Shown here one piece after another: positions 25,258-36,680 of a stretch of DNA of 64,000 bases (positions are counted from its first letter, which is position 1; the number at the start of each line of letters is the position of its first letter). Source of the DNA: Panicum virgatum (taxonomy: Eukaryota > Streptophyta > Magnoliopsida > Poales > Poaceae); the NCBI RefSeq assembly GCF_016808335.1, contig NC_053148.1, positions 12,398,063 to 12,462,062 on the forward strand, read 5' to 3'. The notes beneath the pieces are model-generated. The model made no database searches. It was not told the DNA's origin and was given only the letters and a program-made list of their open reading frames with translations. A program made the position numbers and the translations under genes.

Positions 25258-25455
25258 ACTAAACTTTTATACCTCGGCTTCCTCGACATTTTCTTATTCC
25301 TCCCCACTAATATCTTGGTCCTCGTCGCCATGATAATGCAAGTTTAAAAATTAGCTGCCATCGTTCTCGTTCTCATCAAACTCTGGAGCTTCGTACGCAG
25401 TACTATCACGAATGAGGTCGTGCATTAACTCGTCTTGGTTGTCCGTAGGATCCAT

Positions 25456-27317
25456 TTCCAGTAACTGAAACAATAAAAAAACAGCAAGTAAATAATATAA
25501 TGAATCAAAGGTTATCCTGTTTCTTCCTTTTGATTCCTATTTTAGTAAACTAAGCATAAAGCAAGTAAATAATATAATGAATAGTCGTGTTGTATTATAG
25601 AAGAGATAAGAGAGAAAACACTCAGATAGTTAGATTCAATTCAGTCAAGCAGTATTTGTATATTTGCACATCTTAATTTTCAAGGTTCAGGTCATGAATT
25701 TTTCCTCTTGTTTTTTTTTGTCCTTTAGGTTTGCAAATGTGAAAGCATCTTATTCCATACCGTACAAAGCTACCAACAGATCTGAGCTTCATTTCAAGTT
25801 TAAATTAAAATAACAACTAGAAATAGGTATGTTTTTTTCGACAGACGTCGCACACCATGTAATCAACTAATAATAGTTTAGGTGATTTTGAATAACTAGT
25901 GCCTGCAAGCCAGTGCTAGCGTGGAGCATATATAGCAGCCAGGCCACGTTTGTCGATTGGTCGGACTCAACTAGTACTAGTACTCTTTGATACCTGTGAT
26001 AAATATTATTTTGCACATAGCTGTAAGCCATAAACTAAAATGACAGAGTCTGTAATTTCGGAGAAAAAATATCACAAGGCCTCCTGCACAATTAAACTAC
26101 CATTCTTTAATGTTATAGTGTGGCTTATGTGCAAGATATTGTTTGCTGACCAGAAAAAAAATCATCTAAAACATTTCTCAGACCTTCAGTAAAACACTGA
26201 CCATAGTTTCCACAATCAGTGAGTGTACTTCAATAACAAATTTCCATACTGCTATGACTTGCAAGATATTGTCAAGGAGCTACTATAGAGTACTACATAA
26301 ACACAGAACCTCTAATCAAAGCCCATGGCTGCCTAAAACATTGGTAATGTGGTCTCCCTGTGCCAATTGATGGGCACCACACCAACAAATTTCCATACTG
26401 CTATGACTTGCAAGCACCGCTGCTAAAGAAGTTTCTCTACACAAATCAATGAGTAGGCGTCATCATGACATTGTGCTAAGAAAATATCAGCTTATGCTCA
26501 TACATTTAGCAATTGTTGACAATATGTTTGCAAACTGGTTTTGGACCGAACCATTCCCAGGTTGAAGTCTGAGTGAGCTGATATGCACCATAGTTTCCAC
26601 AATCAGTGAGTGTACTTCAATAACAAACTACACGTGTGATCATGCAAGTATAAATATGGATTTAATTTCACACAAGTTTCAGTTAAAACTACACGTGTGA
26701 TCATGCAAGTATAAATATGTGAATTGACTATTTTCCCTAAATATTTAGTGGACACAATAGTTATGCTCCCCAACCACAAACCAGGTAAGAAGAAAGGATC
26801 AGTACCAGGGCAAAAATTTAACTTGTGTTAGCGTTAATTGTTCAGTGCTTTGGGAAAGGATCAGAATTTAGGATCGGACTATTATTCAGATGAGGAGGGG
26901 ACCTTGGCCGGGACGTCGACGGGGACGAGGAGGGGCGGCAGCGCGGACTAGACGAGGTCAAAGAGGCGCGTGGCCGCAGGGCCTGGACGACGACGAGGTG
27001 CGCGGCGGCGCGGGGGCAGCTGGGTTGCCGGGCACGGTGGCGACGAGGCCGGGGTGCCGGCGCGGAGGGGGGGGGGGCGCGAGGACGACCTCGCGGAGCC
27101 GGGGCGGCGGGGGCAGGCGTCGGGTCGGGGAGGCCGCCGGGGACGTGGTGCCGGGACGCGAGGAACCGGGGCGGCGCAGGCGCGCAAGGACGAGGACGAC
27201 GGCACGCGAGGTCGGGGAAGCGGCGAGGACGAGCCGAGGGCGGCGGCGGCGCTCCACGTCGATCTGAAGAAATAACTAAGTGTGGGTGCCGGACCTCTGT
27301 TTTGGGGGCAGAGCAGC
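25456..27317 (-). other. 5' non-coding region of the CACTA-1 tnpA-like gene
   Basis: AT-rich non-coding sequence with a patchwork of internal duplications (26201-26719), then a very GC-rich block (26890-27280). The open frames of the GC-rich block on both strands are Arg/Gly- or Pro/Ala-rich and look compositional. By position it corresponds to the leader of the tnpA-like gene, directly inside the internal subterminal-type repeats. Confidence 0.5.
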
Positions 27318-27463
27318 ACGTTAGTGCCGGCTGACATTTCTAGCCGGCACTAACCTGACCCCGTGACGTCAGATGGTGTAGTTTAGTGCCGGCTGGAAAT
27401 ATCAGCCGGCACTAACGTGCTGCAGTTAGTGCCGGCTAGATTTACCAGCCGGCACTAACATGT
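27318..27463. repeat. CACTA-1 internal cluster of subterminal-type repeats
   Basis: Inverted pairs of TTAGTGCCGGCT / AGCCGGCACTAA, the same motif as at the element's termini, lie between the two genes. No CACTG terminus is attached. They sit upstream of the tnpA-like gene, as the right-end repeats sit upstream of tnpD. Confidence 0.9.
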
Positions 27464-28065
27464 TCCAATCTGCCGCCAAACCAAAATTACCCGTGCCGAT
27501 TCCATTTTACCCTAATTTTTTAATATTTACAATAATATAACAAAAACCTATTCATAATAGGCTTAATAATTACAATAATATAACAAAAATTGATATCTTT
27601 AATTTTTTTAGCATATTGTTAATTATATCTACACACTAATAATAGTAATCGAAGTAATTTAACGAATATGCAACCATTATCAATTATGTGTAGCTTATAG
27701 GTTTATATGTGAATATGTTTCTTTAATTCGTAATAAATCGAAAAAATTTCATTTTGATCCATGCAAAAATATTCAAAAAGCTTTTCAATAGTACCCTATA
27801 CAATGATTTAATCAATTCGCATATTACTTGATTATTTGTTTGTAATTTAATGTTTCAATTTTTCTAGTAATGCAAAATTAGGTAGCGTAAAAAGTATTTC
27901 TACCATGCAAAAATATAATATTATATGAACATGATATTGTGTCATAATTGGACAAATAGTATCGAGAATTGAGATAAATACGATGCGGTGCGTTACATTA
28001 CATCACTGATTCAGATAATTCAATTAATATATAACTTATATAAAACTACTACTCATTATCATTAT
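27464..28065. other. AT-rich spacer between tnpD-1 and the internal repeats
   Basis: About 600 bp with no open frame or structure that I recognise; presumably tnpD 3' non-coding DNA. Confidence 0.5.
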
Positions 28066-31000
28066 CTACTGGTACATTGATAATCTTTTTTTTTTGACGA
28101 AAGTGCCTTGAGCGTGATCACAGCGTAAATAAGGTGTGTCCTCTTTGGATAAGAGGATGCTAGGGTCAATGTCAACTGAGAATGGAGGAAGGTCATCAAT
28201 CTGGTCATAATCTTCCGAATTGTCCGAAATATCATCAACTCCAACAACTTTTCTTTTTCCTGGAAGAACTATGTGCCGTTTCGGCTCATTTCCAGCCTTG
28301 TCTGCTTCAGGCGTCTTATCCGACTTCTTCTTCGATTTGCTCGACATGTCCTTGACATAGAACACTTGTGTCACATCTTTGGCTAGAACGAATGGTTCAT
28401 CTTTATATCCAATCATTTTAAAATCGACTATGGTCATCCCATATCGGTCCTTCGTTACGCCTCCTCCAGCCACCCATTCGCAACGAAACAGAGGGACAAC
28501 TATGGGTCCATATTCAAGTTCCCATATCTCCTCTATGACACCATAGTAGTTGTTCTTTTCTCCATTACTGTTTACTATACACATACGGACACCACTGTTT
28601 TGGTTAGTGCTTTTTTTTGTCTTGAGCTCTCGTGTAAAATGTATACCCATTGATTTCGTAACCTTGGTATTGCTGGACGGTGATTGATGGTCCCCTAGCC
28701 AGCCATTGAAGTTCCTGATCAACTGTGTTGTTGCCCAATAATTTTCGTCTGAACCAGCCGTCAAAATTTTTTATATGTTGGCGTGTAATCCAAGCAAGAT
28801 TCTTCTGTGGATTTTCGGACCGTATAGTATTCATGTGCTCGTCAATATATGGAGCCACCTTGGATGAATTCTGAAAAACCATGAAGTTCGCTTGGCTGAA
28901 TTCATTACAAGGGATGTTCACATTACATTTCTTTCCTAGTGTGCCTTTTCCCTTTAGTCGCCCCTCATGGTGTGACACGGGGAGCCCAATCGGATTGAGA
29001 TCAGGAAGATAGTCAACGCAAAACTCAATGACCTCCTCTGTTCCATAGCCCTTAGCAATGCATCCTTCTGGACGAGAACGTTTACGCACGTACTTCTTCA
29101 ATACTGCCATGAACCTCTCGAAAGGGAACATATTGTGTAGAAAAACAGGACCCAGGATAGTTATTTCTGTCACAATATGAACTAGAAGGTGTGTCATAAT
29201 GTTGAAGAAGGAAGGTGGGAAGACCATCTCGAAGCTGACAAGACATTCGACAATATCTTTCTGCAGCTTTATTAGATTATTTGGGTTAATTGCTTTTTAC
29301 GAAATTTCATTCATGAACGCACAAAGTTTTACAACTGCTAATCTCACATTTTCTGGTAGAACACCCCTCAGTATAACCGGAAGTAATTGTGTCATCAGGA
29401 CGTGGCAATCATGGGACTTCAAGTTTTGGATTTTCTTCACTTTCACATTTATTATGCCCTGTATATTTGAGGAGTACCCAGACGGGACCTTGATACTGTT
29501 TAAGCAATCGAACATATTTTCCTTCTCCTCTTTGCTCAGATTATAGCTGTCATGTTTTAAATAGTGGCGTCCTTTGTCTCTCTTCTCGGGTTGCAAGCCT
29601 TGTCGTCCAGCTAGCTGCTGCATGTCGCGCCTTGCTTTCAATGTGTCTTTTGACTTACCATACACTCCCAAGAAGCCTAATACGTTCACGCAAAGATTTT
29701 TCGACAGATGCATCACATCAATTGCGTTGCGAACCTGTAAGACTTGCCAATAAGGTAGGTTCCATAATATAGATTTTTTCTTCCACATTGGAACATGTCC
29801 CTGGTCATCCTTGGGAACAGGTTGGCTACCGGGACCCTTTCCAAATACTACCTTCACATCCTTGATCATCGAGAACACACGCTTTCCGTTACGGAACAGA
29901 GCCTTAGGACGAGTTTCCGGCTCTCCTTTGAAATGCTTCCCTTCGGTTCTTAAGGGGTGATCGGTAGGAAGGAATCGGTGATGGCCCATGTACACGCACT
30001 TCTTACAGTGTTTCAAATAAATGCTATCGGTTTCATCATAACAGTGGATGCCGGCCATGTATCCCATGTTCGACTATCCCGAAAGTTTTGCAAGTGCAGG
30101 CCAATCATTGATGCATACAAAAAGTAAAGCTCGGAGGTTGAAGGACTCCTGTTTATACTCATCCCACACACGTACACCTTCTTCTTTCCAGAGCACTAAG
30201 AGATCATCCATCAAGGGTTGCAGGAACACATCAATATCGTTGCCAGGTTCTTTTGGCCCTTCTATAAGCACCGGCATCATGATGAACTTACGCTTCAGGC
30301 ACAACCAAGGAGGAAGGTTGAACATACGTAGGGTCACGGGCCATGTACTATGAGCGCTGCCAAACTCACCGTACGGATTCATTCCATCCGCACTTAGAGC
30401 AAATCTTATATTCCTTGGGTCGTTGTCAAATTGAGGATACTCTCGGTTCAGGTTTCTCCACTGGGACCCATCTGCTGGGTGTCTGATCATGTGATCCTCC
30501 TTACGGTATTCTTTGTGCCACCGCATCAACTTGGCGTTATCCTTGTTTTTGAAAAAGCGCTTCAGACGTGGTATTATAGGGAAGTACCACACCAACTTTG
30601 CGGGAACTCTCTTCTTTACCGGCTGCCCATCAACATCACCTGGATCATCTCGCCTGATCTTATACCGCAATGCACTGCAAACAGGACAAGCTTCCAAGTT
30701 CTCGTATTCGCCGCGATACAGGATGCAGTCGTTAGGACATGCGTGAATCTTCTGCACGTCCAATCCAAGAGGGCAAACCATCTTTTTAGCTTCGTATGTT
30801 GTTGATGGCAGTTCATTACCCTCAGGAAGCATGTTCTTTACAATATTTAATAGCTCACCAAATCCCTTATCAGTTACACCATTAGTTGCCTTGCATTTCA
30901 GCATCTCCAGCATGGTACCCAACTTCTTTTGCTCCGGTTTGCAATTAGGGAACAACGGCCTTTTGTGATCCTCCAACATCTTCTCTAACTTTAATGCCTC

Positions 31001-31426
31001 CTTCACAGTCTCACTGTCTTTCTGTGCATCAAGCAACGCCTGACCTAGCTCGTCAGGTGGCTCCTCTTGTGCAACATTTGCTTCACCCTCGTCCATTGGT
31101 TCATCTTGAAAGTCACCTGCTTCATGAATCCATGCCCAATCTGGAAGATTGTTATCACCATCGTCATCTTCTTCATTATCTTCCATCATAACTCCAACTT
31201 CGCCGTGCTTAGTCCAAAGGCTATAGTTACTCATGAAACTATTCAAGGCCAGGTGATTCCATAGAGTATCTCTTTTTCGGAATTTCTTTTTATTTTCGCA
31301 AACACTGCATGGACAACACATTAAACCCTTTGGCGACCTATTTGCCATTGCCGCCTTGAGAAAATAATCTAAACCCTGAATCCACGCCGAGGTGCTCTGG
31401 CTTCCGTGCATCCATTGCCGGTCCAT
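28066..31426 (-). pseudogene. CACTA-1 tnpD transposase (tnp2 family), broken
   Basis: The start ATG at 31424-31426 (MDRQWMHG) directly follows a splice acceptor. Domains in order are a transposase-associated Cys-rich N-terminus (CCPCSVCENKKKFRKRDTLW), an acidic linker, the tnp2 core (MVCPLGLDVQKIHACPNDC, FALSADGMNPYG, WPVTLRMFNLPPW, DDLLVLWKEEGVRVWD, VFGKGPGSQPV, AIDVMHLSKNLCVN), a DUF4218 region (IKVPSGYSSN, LKSHDCHVLMTQL, FPPSFFNIMTHLL) and a DUF4216 region (EINGYTFYTRAQ, EEIWELEYG). Length would be about 1,120 residues, normal for TnpD. Lesions: TAG at 30074-30076, TAA at 29297-29299, and a one-base gain in an A8/T8 run at 28611-28618. Both stops fit loss of a Gln codon. The C-terminus ends at 28066. 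Confidence 0.93.
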
Positions 31427-31992
31427 CTGTACAAATTTAAAAAAAAAAATCATGCTCATTATCCCTAAAAACAGGTTACTATGATGTAATTCAAAAAAAT
31501 GTAAATGTGTCATAGACCACCTATCTAGTAAATTTAAACTAAATAATTCAAAAATAAATTGGCACAATAACATATACACATGTCACCATGAAATAATTCA
31601 AAAAAATTCATTCTAAATGTGTGATAGTCAAACTATATAGTAATCATTCTCTAAAAAGCAACAAATCAATTCTACCTTGCTCAATTTAATGAACAAATTA
31701 ATAAATCATGCTCATTTTTCCTCATTCTTAAAATCCTTAAAATTTTGCATAATAACATATACACATGTCCCCGTGAAATAATTCAAAAAAATTACTCTAA
31801 ATGTGTCATAGTCAAACTATCTAGAAAACCTTCTCTAAAAAGTAACAAATCGATTCTATTTTACTCAAATTAATGAATAAATTGGAAAATTATGCTCATT
31901 TTTCCTCAACCTTAAAATCACTATTTTTTTATCTAGAAAGCATGAAAAGAAGAATAAACACCATGAAAAAAGAGTGGAAGAAGATACTAACC
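31427..31992 (-). other. Leader intron of CACTA-1 tnpD, with tandem duplication
   Basis: AT-rich, between a probable non-coding first exon ending at 31992 (CACCAAAG followed by GTTAGT) and the acceptor before the tnpD ATG. A block of about 170 bp starting at 31567 is repeated from 31751 (period 184 bp), with a partial third copy near 31490. Confidence 0.55.
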
Positions 31993-32127
31993 TTTGGTGC
32001 ACTTGGATGGGTGAAATCCTCACAAATTTGGGGGGAAATGGGCAGCACCTCCCCTCTAACACGCCATGAGAGAGAGGAGGAGCTCGGCCAAATGAAATGG
32101 TCGGGCTGGGGAAGAAGGAGTTCCTGG

Positions 32128-32134
32128 CTTATAC
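32128..32134 (-). promoter_or_regulatory. Probable TATA box of CACTA-1 tnpD
   Basis: CGTATAAGCC on the minus strand lies just inside the right subterminal repeats and about 110-140 bp upstream of the end of the presumed first exon. Confidence 0.5.
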
Positions 32135-32142
32135 GGGGCAAG

Positions 32143-32413
32143 TTAGTGCCGGTTGGTGGCTTTAGCCGGCACTAAGTGTGGACATTTAGTGCCGGCTAGA
32201 ACTAACAGCCGGCACTAACATGTAATTGACCAAGTTAGTGCCGGCTAGTATTCCCAGCCGGCACTAACGTGTCTTTTGACCGTTGTGGCAGACGGGCTGA
32301 CCGTTGGGGATGGCACGTTAGTGCCGGCTGGAGTTTCTAGCCGGCACTAACGTGCCCACTTTGTACGGTTCATGCACGTTAGTGCCGGCTCCTATTTGAC
32401 CGGCACTAACGTG
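32143..32413. repeat. CACTA-1 right subterminal repeats
   Basis: Five or more paired inverted copies of TTAGTGCCGGCT / AGCCGGCACTAA, adjoining the terminus at 32443. Confidence 0.92.
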
Positions 32414-32624
32414 TTGGTACCAATGTACCATTCTCCAACAGTGCGGGCGGATTAGGACACACGCGCGGGACAAAGATGGCCGACGCGTGGAGCGAGGATC
32501 GCTGGCGGCACTACGGACGCGTGGTGCACCGTGATGCGTGCGTCGCCCGCCGAAACAGAGGAGTGGTGGACCGTCCGGGCGGGAAACCGGACCGTCCGGT
32601 TTAACTTGAGGTCGTGACAATTTA

Positions 32625-33898
32625 AAGAGATAAGACATTTTTATTTGACATTAAATATCTGCTGTAGAAGTATATTTCATGATGAATCTTATAAAATTCA
32701 TTTATTGTTATAAATGTTGGTATTATTTTTACTCGCAAAAAATGTTGGTATTATTTTATATATAAAAATGACTGAGCTTACAGCAGCTTGACTTAGAACA
32801 AAGATAGAAGTGTAATTTTTAGTTTTTATTTTGGACAGGAGTAATGTAACCGCATACGCACGGATACTCGATCATTGGTCCGCACACGTAATGGCCTACA
32901 CACATACAGCACCAGCAGTGCAGTAGCTAGGTTATCCGTAGGTGACAAAATGCTACGTCGTTGTAGACTTGTAGTACAAGCCCGTCAAGCCGAGCGGTGC
33001 ATGCACCTGGCATGCACGCACGGAGTAATATATGCATGGTAAAAAAGCAAGCCAGGAGGAGAGGTAGCTAAACCTATGATGAGCAGCAGGGCCGTTTCCA
33101 AGATTTGTAGGCCTGTGTGCGAGGCCCGTGGCGATGGCGAGCCGGCGACGGAGCGGCGACAACGCGACGCGGGCGACGGCGCCTGCACGGCGTGGCGCGG
33201 CAAGCCGGTGACGGTGCGGCCGGAGGCGCAGCGACCGGCGCGGATGGGCGTCGGCTGTCGAGCGACGAACGATGCAGTTACGGTGTCAATATTCACTTTC
33301 AATCGGTTGAACGATTTCATTGGCGACGGCGACGGTGTCTTCGTGTGGAAGGAATCGGCAATGGGCCACTGCTGCTTCATTTCCCTCTAGTCCCAGCGGA
33401 TATGGACCGTCGCTGCTCTAAACTACCATATGCTATGGACCTTGACAGAACAATTTGGGAGCCCTCCAATTCTGGAGGCCCTGTGCGGTCGCCCACCTCG
33501 CACATGGCCTTCGATAGCCCTGATGAGCAGCTCCAACAACGGACGACCGTAGCTAGCTGACTCAGCTCTCTTCTGACGTGGAGGAAGGGAGCAGAAGAAA
33601 GAGTACTCACCAGCATGGAGTCGCCAGAATACCTCTTGTCCTCTTCTAATGAGCCTAATTAATTTTTATTTTGCTATAATAATGCTACAGTAAATATCTG
33701 CTAATTAATCAAGGATTAATCATCCTCGTTAGATTCGTCTCGTGAAGTAGCTTAGAAATTCATCAATTAATGTTGCAATTAGATTTTATTTAATATTTAT
33801 AAATAATAAGATTCCTTTTATATGACTTGCTAATTTAGTTCTCCCCGAAACCAACACCCCCCTTCATCATTGGCCGAGCCGTCCGACGCAGGGCACAG
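32625..33898. other. Intergenic DNA with TE fragments
   Basis: No gene is recognised. CAGGGCCG at 33086 followed by GTAGGCCTGTGTGCGA, and GGAGGCCCTGTGCGGTCG near 33474, resemble termini of a grass hAT-like repeat. The AT-rich part at 33640-33840 resembles an eroded MITE (GCTACAGTAAATATCTGCTA). Neither has clean boundaries. Confidence 0.35.
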
Positions 33899-34419
33899 TA
33901 AGAATGAAAACGGATGGACAAAATCCTGTTCCGCTCGTGTTTCTATAATTTTTTTCCGTCTGGTTCCGTATTCACGGACAAATACAGAAATGGGACGGGA
34001 AGCAGAAATGGGTGTATCCCGCCCGTATTTGCGGGATTCCATTTTTAACCGGGATGATCCCGCATTAATCCTGTATTTATAAAATCAGGAAAAGATTTAT
34101 CAGGCACACCATAAATCCTCTCTTGTTGCACAACATCAATCGGTGCACTTCACGTTTAACACATAGAAAACATGAAGTCTTAATCATATTTTTTGAAAAA
34201 TTAAAATAGTTTACATAAATGAGTGTGTAGTGTTATATTCATATAAGGTGAATGGAGATTAAATAATAATGTCTTCCGGTAAATTTTCTTGTTTCCGCTC
34301 GTTTCTGTAACTGGTATATTCCGTTTTCGCTCCTGCTCTCGTTTCCCAAAATAAAATACGAAAACGGAAACGAAAACGGTTGAAGGATTTTCCCACCCGT
34401 TCCTATCCGTTTTCGTGAA
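33899..34419. mobile_element. Ac/Ds-like non-autonomous hAT, candidate
   Basis: About 520 bp with ends of the form AATGAAAACGGATGG (left) and, read inward from the right, ACGAAAACGGATAGG. Inside are many GGAAACGAAAACGG-like and CCCGTATTTGCGGG-like subterminal motifs of the Ac/Ds kind. No 8-bp duplication is clear and there is no coding sequence, so exact ends are uncertain. Confidence 0.45.
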
Positions 34420-36553
34420 GTTTAGCCGCCACGAATTGAATTTGGATAACCTGAGACGCTCTATTTTCGTGGAGGTAGCCGACTGCCACGAAAAAGTTAC
34501 GTGACGGTTTACCTCATTATTACCTCATCAACAAAACTCAATTTTAGCGACGTTTGATTCGTGAGGGCTAAAGCGTGGTGGTTGACCACCATGGATCATT
34601 TTTGTGATGGTACTGCAATCTTACAAAATTTTTGCTTTCTAGTAGTATGGGCATTCTCTATACTATACGACTATAAAATCAAATCGACTATGCGATTGGT
34701 ACTAGTAGAGTTAATTTCTCACAATCATTACATTATTATGGTACTAATTAACCTCAAAGCCATTTCAGTGCAAATAACTACTTTGCACATGGCGATATTT
34801 ACGTATATTCACACAATACAGCTACTTCGTTCTGCATTATTTTCTCAAGCGGCCTGGCCTGATTGTGAAGTCTTTAGTAACTAGCACCACCAATGCAAGC
34901 TGATGATGAGATGTTGTTTGATCAAACTGGCCAGTGCAAACATACCATCTTATTCTTTCCGTTTGAAGTTAATTACTAATTGAAACAATGAAACTTCGGA
35001 GGAAATGCTTATCATACTGCACGCTCGATACCTGTGCTTCCATTTTCAATTCCATCAGCACTACCCCGAAAGGAAAACGGAATATACTACAGCATCTGTA
35101 CTTGTTTTGTCCCGGAGTCACGAGTGCTGGTGCAGGGGTGCAGTTGTCTCTGCTCCCTGCAGGCAGAGATTCTCCAATCAAGCAAATTTGCAGCACGAAA
35201 TAAGGATGTACTACAGCAGTACAGGCCCAACATGAGGTACTGAGAATGGTATATGCATTGTCAGCATGCGTCCAGTGGTTACCAGATAAAAAGAAACGGT
35301 GAGTTCAAAAAAAAGAAAGAAAAAGAAACGGTGTCTCAAATAACCTGGCTATGGTCTCAGAACTAGGCGGTATCCCATGGTCTTTGGTCATCATATCATA
35401 CCCAAAGCATATATATACTGATGTGTTACTTCAAACAAAAAAAATGAAGCGTATATATTAATGGACGGTTTCTATTTTTTTCAATCATTGTAATATTTCT
35501 CATAAATCAAAGCTATTTCTTGATTATGAAGTGATTTCCGAGTAAGCTCCTCCGATCCCCAACTTAAAGCCTACCGACATCCTCGGAGAATCCAAGGGGC
35601 CTATTTTTCATTTTTGTGTGACATATCAACACATCATGTCATCATTTTTTTAAAAAAAAGAAAGTACAGGGACAATCCAAGCTCCATCTTGTGTGTGTAA
35701 CGTTAAACCCTTTAGAAACGCTCGGATGTCTTGCTCTTTCTTATCGACATTTTTGGACAGTTTCTCCCATCCATTTAAGGAATTTCACCAGATAAAGTGA
35801 TGATATCAACTTGTGCATTGTTGGGGATGCATGTACTCGTACTTAATTATTAGAGAATTGAACAAGCATCTTTTTGAGAAGATGGACGGAACCCGGTTTT
35901 ACAAGATCAGTCGCATGTTTCGGGGCTGCCCCTGTTTTGGTACAAACAGATCGATGATTGGGTGATTTTATATGCACAGTTGCTAAAGAACGAACTGGGT
36001 AGACAAAAGCAAGGGGCTAATTACTCACCAACAAAACATCCTAGGATTGCCTCAAAAGAAAAAACATCCTAGGATGGGAGAGCTCAGGTGACTAAATTGC
36101 TCCTTAGTTCAGTGGGGACCCTTGTTTGATCACTCTTTCATTGATAATGTGACCACCTTGCTTTAGAATTCTGCGGGGCGTGCATGATGCATGTGAAGCT
36201 TTGCTGTCGGATCGTTGTATGGAATATTGGAATGTGTACATAAGTTAAGGGACAGGGCGTCAGGCGTTTAATTACAAAACGAACAAGTTGAACGCATCTA
36301 GATGCAAGTTTATTTTGGTGCGTAGGTTTCATCGTCTTTCGTTGCGTTGTGTGGAGTATGGAAGATTGGTGCATTGCGTATCATCTCCTACACGCATCCA
36401 AAATGTGCAAACCAAAATATATCCTACTAAAAGGGAAATCATGTTCTTCCAATATGTAATATGTTATATATGCAACTAATTTATCTGTACATGATTTTAT
36501 CCACACATTTCAACACACCAAAGTAAAAGTTGAAATTTTTATCTGAGTTGTGA
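34420..36553. other. Intergenic DNA, no gene recognised
   Basis: AT-rich, with small repeats (for example AAAACATCCTAGGAT twice near 36025-36073). The short open frames around 34561-35243 have no domain or splice context. Confidence 0.4.
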
Positions 36554-36680
36554 CACTGCTAGAAACGACTTTCGGGGATGCATGATAAGTTGAAGAACCG
36601 GTGCTGAAAGTGGATCATTTCTACCGACGAGATTATGTGAAACCGCGCGCTCTTAGACACACATTCTGACCGGCACTACA
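36554..36680 (+). mobile_element. Orphan CACTA-like terminus
   Basis: CACTGCTAGAAACGACTTTC at 36554 matches the CACTA terminal consensus. It is followed by AACCGGTGCTGAAAG and GACCGGCACTAC, similar to subterminal repeats. No partner end or transposase is seen nearby. It is either a short deletion derivative whose other end I missed or a fragment. Confidence 0.35.

Larger units (their letters stand above)
17233..25455 (-). pseudogene. CACTA-1 tnpA-like gene with C-terminal Ulp1/C48 protease domain (broken, hAT inserted)
   Basis: Exon 1 (25273-25455) starts MDPTDNQDELMHDLIRD and has in-frame TAA at 25351-25353 and 25294-25296. The next exon (from 24947) holds a Transposase_24-like region (LVRESVPIKYKLWK, FGSFKKKLVANFV, LGPGGYKVAIPKW). 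It changes frame near 24320-24340, where about 75 codons present in CACTA-2 are missing. A long exon (22886-24325) follows, with a coiled/proline-rich middle and GEPLIWPELLPFLP. The last exons encode an Ulp1-type fold: His in FHW at 22529-22531, Asp in VYDSL at 22478-22480, Cys in LCGYYICEW at 17565-17567, with Gln residues upstream of the Cys. The stop is at 17233-17235. The hAT at 17759-22414 interrupts the exon between the Asp and Cys blocks. Proteolytic activity is inferred only from these residues. Confidence 0.82.
16780..32443 (-). mobile_element. CACTA-1: complete CACTA (En/Spm) transposon, 15.7 kb with nested hAT
   Basis: The left end is CACTGCTGGAGAAAGG (16780) and the right end, read inward on the minus strand, is CACTGTTGGAGAATGG (32443). 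The 3-bp target duplication CGG is at 16777-16779 and 32444-32446, as expected for CACTA. Many inverted copies of TTAGTGCCGGCT lie inside both ends. Two minus-strand genes are present: tnpD (28066-31426) near the right end and a tnpA/Ulp1-type gene (17233-25455) downstream. Subtracting the 4,656-bp hAT and its duplicated 8 bp leaves almost exactly 11.0 kb. Both genes are broken, so it is not autonomous now. Confidence 0.95.
13021..32619 (-). mobile_element. Probable solo LTR (~3.1 kb without nested insertions)
   Basis: Read on the minus strand the unit begins TGTCACGACC (ending at 32619) and ends GGTTCTCACA (at 13021), the TG...CA ends of an LTR. A 5-bp duplication ATTTA flanks it at 13016-13020 and 32620-32624. 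Removing the LINE-like and CACTA insertions with one copy of each target duplication leaves about 3,088 bp (13021-14794, 15639-16779, 32447-32619), and no gag-pol reading frame is present. Long LTRs of this size occur in grass Ty3/gypsy families such as Tekay/Prem1; that link is inference from length only. Confidence 0.6.

Noticed and set aside
26890..27280. Arg/Gly-rich and Pro/Ala-rich open frames upstream of tnpA-1
   Set aside because: Compositional; similar low-complexity frames occur in the matching GC-rich leader of CACTA-2 (50910-51370) without shared protein sequence.
27318..27463. Terminus of a separate CACTA element at 27.3 kb
   Set aside because: No CACTG/CAGTG end or 3-bp duplication adjoins the repeats, and CACTA-2 has the same internal cluster, so a second intact terminus is not supported here.
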